A stretch of DNA of 64,000 bases from Pisolithus tinctorius (Eukaryota > Basidiomycota > Agaricomycetes > Boletales > Pisolithaceae): assembly GCA_024663395.1 (NCBI GenBank), contig JANFAH010000007.1:1922001-1986000 (forward strand), given 5' to 3'. The notes under the pieces are model-generated. The model saw only the letters and a program-made list of their open reading frames with translations. It had not been told where the DNA came from and did no database searches. Below, piece after piece: positions 49,861-60,576 of the stretch (positions are counted from its first letter, which is position 1; each line of letters starts with the position of its first letter). Both the position numbers and the translations under genes were made by a program.

Positions 49861-49925
49861 GTGGCATGACCGTACTTAAGTGGGACTCCAGCTCCACTCA
49901 ACACAATACGCTGTAATATGTAAGT
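49861..49925 (+). repeat. Flank repeat fragment, copy C
   Basis: About 65 bases match 48937-49003 in copy A and 53282-53346 in copy B. The fragment directly follows the truncated F-box copy 2. Confidence 0.7.
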
Positions 49926-49930
49926 TCAAA

Positions 49931-51612
49931 ATGAATGTAGGCAATCCAGTCATTTTAAACAAACCCTTAAAGCTTCTTTTATCAACAAATTATCGGATGG
50001 CGATCCTTTTCATTTGAACGGAGTTGCGGAGGTCAGACGAGGTGAAAATCATTGGTCGTTGCACTCCGTACATGAGGGAGAGTCACTCACTGGGATTAAA
50101 AAAGACGATCAACGGCGAAGTCAGAACCGAATGACCTATACCATTGACAAGATGATTCACAACCAAATATACTTGAACCCAACTTCGGCACAAGTACATA
50201 AGGTCGTCGCCTCCACTGGTTGAACGCCCATATTTGTGGTGCGCCATTGCCCCTGAACAAGCCAATGGTAAGTACTTGTTGATGAAGAACCGAAGTGGAC
50301 ATTACAAATGACCAGTTGGGAACTCCTACGAGGTTTTACCAGCGGCGTCGGTCTCCACAAGTCCACCGAAGAATCCGTTTTTGCCTGGCCCTCCGTGAAG
50401 TTTGCCAACCTACATATACACCCGAGATCCCTCGCTACCGTGCATGATGCCCTATGAACTCCAGTTTCACAATTACGGCCTTGCCGCCAATTGCACAACA
50501 AGTATCAGGAACTAATATCACCGTGTACATACCCATTTGATGTGTGCTCCGTAACGTTTGTCCCGGCTCCGAAAGCACTCGTGAAGACATCCTAAACGAA
50601 ACGCCGTGATTTTATGGCGTACGAAATGCCCAAGTGTATGTATCCCCTCCTGTATAATCAACCACCCAAGCTTCAAGAGAAAACTAATTGTAAGCACACT
50701 GGCTTACCTGAGCCCAGATAATCAGGACGAAGAAATGCCTATGGTGGCGTGGATGTACGATATGGAATCCGGATGTAACATACATTTCAAAAGTAAAATC
50801 ATGATATTGGTAGCGGCTTTGACAGTGGTGACAAGCGATGTGGCCAATGTAGTTTCGCCTCTTCCAGCGGCGACGGGCCACCGAAAGGTGATGCATATAC
50901 CTCGGAGCCCCCTGACACGCTGTGTGTAGGCGTTAACTTATCTACTGCTCTGCACTCACAAAATGGCGAGGAGGGACATGATCCATACATCAGCAAAGTT
51001 ACAAGTAGTCTGCTTGTCTGATCCATCTGATTTAGTCTGACAAACTTTAATTCAATTCATTTGAACTCTTGGCACACCATTCAGTTATCTAGTGTCAGGC
51101 ATCTGGATTGTCTGGATTGTCTGAATTTTTCTGAATTGTCTGCAGCAGACTGTATCAGACAAAGCAGACTAGATGTAACTTTCCTGATGTAGTCGAGGGC
51201 GGACTAGACGTGATCGATGGAATTGTAATTATGTTGGCATAAAAATCGGTGATCGTCACCTAGGATGCGGGGCGGGTGAAGGTCAGGCCGACGCATTACT
51301 ATGCGAACAACTTCTGTGAATCAAGATCACTTGGCGGTTTTTCACCGGGCGAAGGAAGAGCTGAACGGTGCACGCATGTGGCTGTGACGCACGTGGCAGG
51401 GAATGCCAGCAACGGGATGGGGCTCATTAACTACCAGATAGCGGTGTTCTGCTTATCTACTCCCATAACTGAGTTTGTCGAACACCAAGTGTGAACGGCA
51501 ATCCACCTCTGGCAGCATCTCAATTAAGCCATTAAATCCTCAGGTAAAATCCAATGCTTCAGACCCATGGGCCTTGCTCATTCCATGACGTTCGTCGATA
51601 CCAGTGACACAC
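49931..51612. other. Unique spacer between F-box copies 2 and 3
   Basis: No gene is supported. The spacer is AT-rich around 49920-50000. It carries a cluster of GTCTG/CAGAC motifs at 51007-51175. It may be an insertion that split the array. Confidence 0.5.
51007..51175. repeat. Cluster of GTCTG/CAGAC pentamers
   Basis: About a dozen GTCTG, TCTGA or inverted CAGAC units occur within 170 bases, including tandem TGGATTGTC and an inverted pair around GTCTGCAGCAGAC. The cluster could form hairpins or be a slippage product. No protein is encoded. Confidence 0.5.
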
Positions 51613-52932
51613 ATGAGAGACCTTGCAGATGCACGAGCCGAGCTAGCTCGCCTGCAACACAGAGAGTTAGAGCTTGTTCAGGAGCTCTCTGACGTCCGCA
51701 AGGATGTAGCAGCACAGAAAGTCGCGATCGAAGTGCTGATCAAATCAAGGGCGGTACCGTACATCAATCGTCTTCCAAACGAGTTGCTTGCACAGATATT
51801 CCTCCTCATCAAATATCGGCGGGCGAGTCTGGCTGATGTCTTACGTCGTTGGCAGGCCGTGATCATGGATACACCTGGTATCTGGAGCTGGATCGACTTG
51901 GACGACTACTTTAGAAGCCGGGCATTGAGGTGGGACTTGGAAAGAAGTCGTCCAGTGCCTCTTAGCGTCTCCGTCGGCCGCAGGATGTCAGAACTAGACG
52001 ATGTCTTGTCTCATGCGAACCGTTTGCGTACTCTCGCGATCCCCGGTAGCACCGAAAAGATCCTCAAGAGACTCTACCTCATAAAACTTCCCTCTCTGCA
52101 TCACCTTTTCGTGACTGGAGGAGGGCTCTCGGTAGATCCCTTGTTGATGACTTGCTCATATGCTCCTGCGCTCAAGCATCTGGAATTGCATAAATGGAAG
52201 GTGCCGTCTCATAGGGCCCTTTCTCAATTTATCGCTGCCGAACCATTGGAAGAACTGTCACTCGTAGACGTTACTGCCAGTGATGACGAATTTCACAGCA
52301 TGCACTTTCCTTCGCTTCAGCGCCTCGCACTTGACATCCGCCTGCCTATGTCGTTCTTGGATGCTATTGTAGCCCCAAAGCTCGCATATTTTTGCTTTAC
52401 TGCAAATCGTTTCGCAAAGTCTCTCTACGGCGAATCTATCGATGAGTCGAAATTCAACAATGTCTCCCACCTCTCTTTTGCTGCTACCCAATATACAGGG
52501 ACGGTCAACGTGCATGCTTTGGAAATCTCCGAGAGACTTTGCCATATATTTCGTGGCACACGTTACGCAACCATTCATGTGAACTACGTGTCCACGCTAT
52601 TCTCCGACCGAGGTCCTGTTGACCTCTGCTGGACATTCCTCGAAAGCCTTGAAATACAGGACATCACTCCTCGTTCTATCAAACCACTTGAATGTTTATT
52701 GGATTGGCTCAGGTGGCGAGAGAATTCGGGACAACCAAAACTGCATTTGAAACTCGTTTCGCGCGGGCCCAATGCCAATAGCCTGATGACACTGAACACT
52801 TCCCACAGAACATTGAGGGAATGTTGTGCGTCAGTGGTTCTGGATGGTGTTCCGACGCCTTCCCAGATGTGTCTCTTTACGTCTTCAGATTCACTGAGCA
52901 ACCCACTTGACATATTCCGATGCCAGTATTAA
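51613..52932 (+). CDS. F-box-like protein, paralogue 3, 439 aa, single exon
   Basis: ATG 51613 opens an uninterrupted frame (a GTG three codons earlier is not needed). Order of parts is as in paralogue 1: N-terminal coiled helix (ARAELARLQHRELELVQEL), F-box-like core (YINRLPNELLAQIFLLI), PGIW block, then LRR-like segments. Identity with paralogue 1 is strikingly high in the middle (ALSQFIAAE, LEELSLVDVT, DEFHSMHFPSL) and lower around residues 70-170. The C-terminus extends about 20 residues past the paralogue 1 stop. Probable substrate receptor of an SCF ligase; substrate unknown. Confidence 0.85.
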   Translation: MRDLADARAELARLQHRELELVQELSDVRKDVAAQKVAIEVLIKSRAVPYINRLPNELLAQIFLLIKYRRASLADVLRRWQAVIMDTPGIWSWIDLDDYFRSRALRWDLERSRPVPLSVSVGRRMSELDDVLSHANRLRTLAIPGSTEKILKRLYLIKLPSLHHLFVTGGGLSVDPLLMTCSYAPALKHLELHKWKVPSHRALSQFIAAEPLEELSLVDVTASDDEFHSMHFPSLQRLALDIRLPMSFLDAIVAPKLAYFCFTANRFAKSLYGESIDESKFNNVSHLSFAATQYTGTVNVHALEISERLCHIFRGTRYATIHVNYVSTLFSDRGPVDLCWTFLESLEIQDITPRSIKPLECLLDWLRWRENSGQPKLHLKLVSRGPNANSLMTLNTSHRTLRECCASVVLDGVPTPSQMCLFTSSDSLSNPLDIFRCQY

Positions 52933-53056
52933 GTCGTGGTGCCATAAACCAGAGTTCGCCAACTTGGTCGGCTGCAACTTTCTAGCTTGGCTTATAGTGC
53001 TCATATAAAACCTTTCGCTCCTTTTCCAGTAACCAGCCGTCATTGCAGTTCCTGTT

Positions 53057-53430
53057 GTATTGTACTTCGAGCACTGGATGATATAGTGCCCTTTATGAGG
53101 TCGATTAGACTGCAAGTCGGGCCGGAGTCGCGTGAAGCCAATTGAGATCGGAGAGCTATGCAACTATTGCATGAGCAACAGAAAAGGGGGTGGTAGTATC
53201 CCTGGGTATACTCGCATCGGAGCTAATGAAGCCTGACACTATTGATGTATTCAGGCTCGTCGACCCGACACTTAGGGTAGTCTGCATGACCGTACTTATG
53301 TGGGACTCCAGCTCCACTCAACATAATACGATGTAATACATAAGTGTCATATGCAAATGTTCGACAATGTATGGGACCAGACTGCTACCGGACACCCGCC
53401 TACCAGCTGGGTGGCACATGTACACCGTTC
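53057..53430 (+). repeat. Downstream flank repeat, copy B
   Basis: This is the partner of copy A (48713-49088), in the same position and orientation relative to its F-box gene. It ends about 90 bases before the polo kinase stop codon. Confidence 0.8.
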
Positions 53431-53520
53431 AGACTAGGTCAAAGAGAGTCTCGGATATGTGGGATGAGGAAAAATGTATAGGTATACTTAAGTCTTGTTC
53501 GACCCCCTCGATTCGTCTTT

Positions 53521-56262
53521 CTAGCGTAGGGAAACCGTCGACGGCTTGGCACTGACAGTGTGAACCACTCCTTCGTCAGCAGCGGGCCCAGCTTGGTTGG
53601 CACTCGCGTTCCTGATCGACGTGAGCACCTCCTTGCAGTACTTCAGCTTGTCCACCAGGCGTTGGTGGAACTTGGCTTGCTCGGGATCGGCGACCGGGGG
53701 CTGAAGGGCATGAGCCATAATTTCGCTCAGGGTGTAACGCGTCAACTTGTAATTCTTGTCGATATATGTGATAAGGAGTCCATGGGAAGAGAGGATGACT
53801 TTTGAATGGTCGTAGAAATTAAACTACAGGCAACGGTGACACTGTTGTCGACGAAGAGCAAGCTCAATACATACCTGTAAGACATCGTGACTCATCTTGA
53901 AAACAATGACGTGTTTCATGCGGAGGTACTTCTGGACGAAGTCCATGCCCTTCGTGCGATCCAAATCTTCGAAAGTATACTCATAGTCACCGTAGAGACG
54001 GTCCATGATGTAGCGTTCAAAGTGCTTGAGAAGATAAACCTTGTTCTTGAGCTCATCCGGGAATTCCGACACCGAATAGCACTTCCTGACGTAGACTGTC
54101 CCGTGCTTGCGCGAGGAGACATAGTCAAAATGGCTGAAAACACAATGTCAAGCATACAGGCAAGCAATACAATATGAAACGCACTGCTTGTCGGCGGCGA
54201 GTATCAAAGTGGTGCTGTCATTGAAATGGACACCAACGGAGCCGTCGGTTAGAGCATAACCCATTCCGTACTTGTTGCAGTAGTCCACCCAGGACACGAT
54301 AAAAACGCGTTCGGTTGGGAGATTGACATCCTCTCGAGGATCACGGAACAGCTTTCCTGCTGCTTTGGCATCGAAGGCAACGGTTAACGTCTGCGCAGCC
54401 GCATCGAAACCGCTCAGTTTGGTCTGAGGTGCCGACTCCACCCGCACTTCAGTAACCGGGGGTTCCTCCCTCATGCGTTCTTTACCTAGAGCCGCCTTGC
54501 GTACAGGAGGCTGATTCTCTTGCTCGTCGTCGGTGCGAGTCCCGAGGCCGCTCACGGGAGCCATCTGCGCAACAATTCTCGCCTTCTGCGATTCCAGCTC
54601 CTTTTGTCTCTGCAGATCATAGTTCTTTTCCCTAGCACCCCGAGGTGGTTCTGGGTCCTCTTCTTCGATGTCCTGAAGACCGCGAGTAGAACGAACATTG
54701 CGGAGTGGGGAAGCCTTCGCTTCTTTCGCAGCTTGGAGTTTCCTAAAGAGTGGGGACTCCTTGGCACTATTCGTTGTTGACATGAGAAGGGGTTGCCTTG
54801 CGGAACTGAGTAGGGCAGAGATAGGGCTCCCTGGCTGTACAGCCTTCTGGAATTCCATCTCTTGCTGAGCTATGCTCGACGTAATGGCGTTCTTCGCCTT
54901 CTCACTCGGACCGTTGTCCGGGGGAGCGGAAGGAACTGCAATGCTTGTGACTTGATCATCGTCGAGAAACGCAGCCTTCTTGAGTTTCGACAGGTTGATG
55001 ATAGACATGGGGCGTGTGATATATCGGAAGTCCGGGGGTCCGTCATGTGCAGAAAGTGGAATGAACTGCGGGACAATTCCAAAGTCAATAAAGGGCGACG
55101 CGATGATCTCGTGGAGGGTTGGACGTTTCTGCGGATCAGGTGTCAGGATGGCCTGTATGCATTCGCGTGCATCAGACGAGATGCGGCGTTCAGCAGGAAA
55201 CTCGTAGTTGTTGTCTCGAATTCTCCTATAGAAAGGTTTGGCGATCAGACAATCGCGGAAGCCCGGACAGCTAGCTACTTACGTATAGATCTCCTTAACA
55301 TCCTTCGTTTGGAAAGGTGGACGCCCAATCAGGAGGGTGTATAAGATAACGCCAATTGACCAAGTGTCAACTTCGAAGCTGTGCCCGTTTGCTGTGTCGA
55401 ACAGCACCTCCGGGGCGATGTAGTTGGGTGTTCCGCAAATGGTCTTCTTCCGTTCGCCCGGATTTTCAATCAGCGCAGCCAAACCGAAGTCGCCGACTTT
55501 GATGTTCATACTAGCATCCAAGAAGAGGTTGCCGAGTTTGAGATCGCGGTGGATGACTTGGTGGGAATGCATGTAATGGCAAGCACCGATAATTTGGACT
55601 AGGAAGAAGCGTGCCTCAGGTTCAGTGAACCTCCGACGGCGGCGGAGCATGTCCATTAGGGAACCACTATGGCAAAGCTCGAGCGTCATGTAGACGTTCT
55701 GGTCATCCTCGAAACAATCATGGAACCGAACGATGTTTGGATGAGCAAGCGATCGGTGAATCTTAATTTCAGCATACAGCTGAATTCTCTCTTGTCGGTA
55801 AATGTGATACATCGAGCGACGGTTGACGAACCTTCGTCTTTGCTTTCTTAGTCTTGAGAGACGTCTTCGTTACAACCTTGCACGCAAGCCGGGTTCCACG
55901 GACATCCTTGACCTCGTACACTCGTGCAAAACCACCCTAGGTATGGAAGAGTTGTACGTAAAACACAGGATAAATGTCGACCAAGCACTAACCTCGCCCA
56001 AAAACCCGACACGTTGGTATTCTAAGAGATGGTTCTTGTCGGTGATTACCTTTGGAGGAGAGGGGGGAGTAGTCTTGCTGTTCTGGCGAGGCAAGGGGGG
56101 GTCAGGAGGAGTGGCCTTTGCCTTCTCCTGCTGCTTGGGCGACGGTGCTTGTTGACCCTGCTGTTGGTTGATGGCATTGGTAAAGGGATGGCGACGGACG
56201 CCCTGGGTTTGAGGTTGGACTTGTGCGGGTGGCATGCGGGTGTACGTTGTGTAGGCAGACAT
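53521..56262 (-). CDS. CDC5: Polo-like kinase (Cdc5/Plo1), 824 aa
   Basis: Six exons join in frame: 56262-55993, 55936-55832, 55779-55283, 55225-54185, 54133-53875 and 53823-53521. A disordered Gln/Pro-rich leader precedes the kinase domain. The glycine loop is at 89-96, the ATP-binding lysine K110, HRD at 202-204, DFG at 222-224, and T238 in [14 protein letters not shown] is the activating T-loop site. After a linker come two polo boxes; W603 (VSWVDYC) is the conserved Trp of box 1 and box 2 runs from about 700 to 790. The kinase drives mitotic entry, spindle function, cohesin release and exit. The linker contains an RxxL-type sequence, but a destruction box cannot be claimed. It is divergent from the repeat protein at 56714. 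Confidence 0.96.
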
Positions 56263-56713
56263 TCCAAAGGCCTAACACCTTGAAAGTCTGTGAAATCGTC
56301 AGTCAAACGTTTCAACTTGCTTTGGTTGCTGTGGCGCTGGCTGACAGACTTTTTTGAACCACGCGAGCGTGTGTGCAAGGCGTGTCTATTAGGTAATCTG
56401 TCACGTGGACGTTCAACTTTTATTAAACAAGTCACGTGATATTCGCCATAAATACAATTAGCCCCTGAGGCCAAGTCTGAGGTCAAAGCGACGGGCCCAA
56501 GCACCGGAACAATGCAACCAGCTGCAAATGCCAACGCCATGCTAAATATTCCACACTTTGACAATAGTGGGAATACATGTGGACCTATAAACCCGAGTTA
56601 ACGGAGATCCAAAGGATCATTCCACCTCAATTCAATTCATCCCGTGTAGTACTTGCGTGCACAAGTCTGCGCACCTCTACACTTCCTCTGACACAATCTA
56701 TCGCACAGAAGAC
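56263..56713. promoter_or_regulatory. Divergent promoter, polo kinase / repeat protein, two CACGTG sites
   Basis: The two start codons lie 451 bases apart. CACGTG occurs at 56402-56407 and again at 56433-56438, each preceded by T. A CTATAAA box at 56585-56591 faces the plus-strand gene, about 125 bases before its ATG. Confidence 0.5.
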
Positions 56714-59702
56714 ATGAAGCTTACACAGATCTACAACACCATGTCACCGCGCAGCAATCCATTAACAAGGTTCGTACTAATTAACTTAGCTTGATCCATG
56801 TATCTCATATCCTTGATTCAGGATGCGAGGACGGTCTTCTACTGACGAAAAGCATATTCCACCTTCCTACACGTGTTCTGAATGCCACTCTAGCAATGGT
56901 ACAGCCTCCAGTATAACGACTAGACCACGGTCTACCATCCAAAGGCTCCTTGCCACCGCAGTCGGTCGCTCACCCAGGGCGACAGAGCATTTTACCTCGG
57001 CGAAACGGAAATGGAGTTTTGCTACACGGTTCATGCCGTCTGGACCAGACACGTTTTATTTGTCAGCTGCACAGGAGACTCAAGGAAACTCTACTGAGCA
57101 TTCACGCTTCGCCAATGAGGAGCTCACCTTGCAGTTTGGAAAGATATCCGTGTGCGATACCCACCCCCAAGTCACGGGTTTACAGTACGTCATCGACTGC
57201 CTTGTGAATCCCGTTTTCATCGATTCTGTTGTAGGGGGCCCCCTTTGTCCGAGTCATGGGTTACCACAACCATTCAGGGGACCGCGCTTCCTGACCCAAA
57301 CCCAACGCTCGTCCCTGTCACTACCGAGAGAGAATGCACACAGATTGTATATCCAAACGCTTTATCTTCGGAAATTTACCAACTCTACCCGCCTGTCGAT
57401 TTCTTCGCAAACTGCAATGGCATTTTGGCCGGGCAATCATATTTCCCCGACCTTGACACTGAAATGGATGATATTGATATCGCAATGGGCGTCGATTACA
57501 ACCCCGTTTCCGTGAATGATTCGCAAGCTACAGCATTACCTATCATCACATATGCGGCACCCTCCCAGCCGCCGTTCCCGACCCAATCATTCTTCAATGC
57601 CGGCGGAAACCATGACGGACACACAGACGGCAGTATCAGAAATGGATCAAATTTGTTCCACTTTACATCTTCCCAACATTTTATTCCCATTGACTCCAGC
57701 CAACCCTGTGATGGTCCGAGTGATACAGAAGACGACGGTGGCGTCTTCGTCGCTCCCGACAACGTTCCCAGCAGGTCACCCTTGGAACTACCGCCAGCAG
57801 TGGTGCTTGAGGAAAATGAAGACGACGCACCATGCCCTCCTCAAGAAGCCATTTCTCCGCTTGCAGCAACATGCCGTGCCTCACTCATACCTAGTCAACA
57901 TCAGCCCGCGGTTTATAAACAAGGGCCCGATGAAGCGGATACAGACGTCGATACGGAGGGTGAAGACGAACCGCGTCAGACGTTCGAACTGGAAGCGACG
58001 GAGCCATTCGAGGAGGGAGAAGACAAGCCCCTGGCTGCGTTCTTGTGCTTCGACCAAGGGATCCCTGCGGGCTTGCTGGAGGATTTTCTTCGCACACCCG
58101 CATTGCCTTCGCAACGGACTTCCCTGTCTATCGAGCATGATAGCCAAGGACTGAAATCGTTCGTGTCTGAGAGAACGTCTTTCCGACAGGAAGGACAAGA
58201 GGAGCTTGCAGTACTTCACGCTGAAGCTGAACGACTACTCGAATCTCTCGAGCGCAAGCTTCGCAACAGTCCTCAGATTCCCCAGCAGATAATGCCATCT
58301 ACTACTGACGACAACGAATCTGCCAAGCTATTCGAACGTGAAACTACAGAGCCACTCGAAGACGGGGAAGATCAAATACCAACTGCGTTCCTCAGTTGCG
58401 AGCAATGCACAGACACCCAATCATCCGCCGTCCATGAGGATCGTCTAGAACCTTTCGAACGTGAAACAACAGAGCCCTTAGAAGAAGGTGAAGATCAAAC
58501 GCCACTTGTCTTTCTGAGCTACGAGCAACGCACAACCGGAGATAACAGTGTGGACGCACACAGCCCAATTCATGGTTCTGCTGACGACGAGAATGAACCC
58601 GATCAGTCGTTCGCGAGAGAATCAACGAAGCCACCGGAGGGTGGGGAAGACAAACCACCTTCTACATCCATGACACCTGGTACTATTCTCGGGCAGCGGA
58701 TGGTCACACAATCTACTGTTTCTTCGACATCCCCCAACCAAATCCTCTTTGCCCCCATTCAATCTCAGCCGGAGCTTCAGCCGTCCTACAACACTCCTCG
58801 TGGTAATCGCCGCTTGGTCCTCAATAAACATGGTCGCCCCATACGTCCCTTATCACGCGAGAAACTCAAGCGGACTCTTGGTGGTGCTCCCTGCGATCTC
58901 TCCTCCCTCACGAATACCACTGCCTGGGCGCCCTCAGGTGCTGATACTGGTTACGACGGAGATGAACGCGAGGACCGCAAAGACCCCTCAAAGAGGGCAC
59001 GCTGCGATGTTAGCAAAGTGCCAGTGGCAGACCGAGGTGGTAATAAGCAACCCCGATTCGGTGGGTCAGGCCGTGCGCACTTCCACAATGCTGTCGCACG
59101 GTTTGCAACTCGGTCACAAGGCCCGGTGGCGCCGCGACGCCCGATTCTTCGGCGTACGGACGATGAAACACAGCTCTCGGCCTCGCCGTCGATCAACATC
59201 TCCTTCATCACTCCTTCACCATCTAGTGCCGTGGGCGCTGCTATACAACTTCATTCTCCACCTCCGTCAACCCCCCCACCCCGCACAAAGGCACGATCGA
59301 GCATAACCCCACGGATAAGCAAACCTGTGGAAATGATGACGAGGTCAGACTCGGATATCAGCCCACCTCGCAGGTTTACGCACCTCCTCGTCGATGAACT
59401 CGATCGCAAGCACAGACGAACACCTCACCACCCTTCAACTGAGGCAACCGGCGGCGGCGCAGTTCGCCACACAAGGCGAAGCCACAGAGAGGACTGGATA
59501 CACGCTCGCAGGAGAAGATGTTGCCCCACGGACGACTCCATTCTGCGGTTCTCGGTTAGTATGAGTGTGCTACGTAGTCGTTGTCGCGTTCCTGACCTAC
59601 GCTATGCTATAGAATGAACCGAAAAAACAGAAAAGGAAAGGGCCGTTAAGCGGGATCGGCGTTCGCTTTAAGCTACCTGATGTTGAACCGGTTGGTGCAT
59701 AA
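56714..59702 (+). CDS. Unknown 942-aa protein with acidic internal repeats
   Basis: Exons 56714-56769, 56822-57184, 57235-59554 and 59613-59702 join in frame, with introns of 50-58 nt. Residues from about 400 to 600 hold four imperfect copies of a unit that reads roughly [RL]E.TEPLEEGEDQ.P.AFLS.EQ, separated by 25-75 residues (codons near 57990, 58330, 58450 and 58610). A likely coiled segment (EELAVLHAEAERLLESLERKLRN) precedes the second copy. The last third is basic and Pro/Ser-rich, with LNKHGRPIRPLSREKLKRTL and a final KKQKRKGPLSGIGVRFKLP block, so the protein is probably nuclear. I know no family with this repeat. The shared promoter with polo kinase hints at a cell-cycle role, by inference only. 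Confidence 0.75.
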
Positions 59703-60576
59703 TCGAGATGAGCTGCTTTGGGCATCCTTAGCGGTGTTCCGGCGCGATGGAAACGAGTTTCCCTGATTCGTTGGTGTCAGACCTAGGACCCTGGAGGAGC
59801 GTGCTTCGAGTGGTTGTCACGGGCAGCGGGCGGACCAAGGATCCACTTGCGGTAGGATCATTTTCCCGGAAGAATGGGAAGCCGCTCGCCCATTGTCGCT
59901 CCACCTGATCGATAGCATGCCGCGTCATAAGTCAGGGTTAGTTATGGGGCCAAGGGTATCATTCCATCTGCGCTGACGTAGTAGTGTTGAGAGCACAACT
60001 GAATACATTCAACTTTTTGTGGTCCGGCGCAAAATTGTCGTGGCGTCAATTAGGACTGAGTTCCACTTGATTCCGAAATGTCGAAGTGGTACATGATGAT
60101 GGCTATGTTAAAGTTCCATGCAATGAAGAATTTCCCCTCCACGGGGCATAGGAAAGGAAGAAAAGAAGGAAATTAAAGAACGAACTGTGACTCCACATGA
60201 TGGTGAAGGAAAAAACCCGAATGGTCAAAAAGTTTGGAACGTGAAATGAAAGAACTTGGAAGGAAACGAGTGTCCGATGCCCATAGCGCATGGAGGTAGG
60301 GATGATTCGTTATCCTGATTTTACAAACGTATTTCTGCGTCCCTGTGCAGACTGATGCCCAGCCAGCTAGGTACCAAACACACATCCGGGACCTGTGCGA
60401 CAATGGTGAACGCCTAGTAAGGATAGCAACATGCTTCCGCATGACCGTTTACTGGTATTCTTGATAGTAGCTTCATTGCTCACCCCCATAGATACAGACA
60501 CCGCAAATATCCGCATCCGCATCCGCGCCCTCGCCACGTGTTCGAGTGAGAGAAAGAGAAGGTCGTTTGTCCCGTC
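59703..60576. other. Convergent 3' flanks, no gene seen
   Basis: These 874 bases lie between two converging stop codons. Purine-rich runs near 60140-60200 on the plus strand are the most visible feature. Short open frames are not supported. Confidence 0.5.

Noticed and set aside
59349..59480. Alternative frame and extra intron near the end of the 942-aa gene
   Set aside because: Another frame looked protein-like here, but the main frame stays open and joins the last exon (KKQKRKGPLSGIG) without it.
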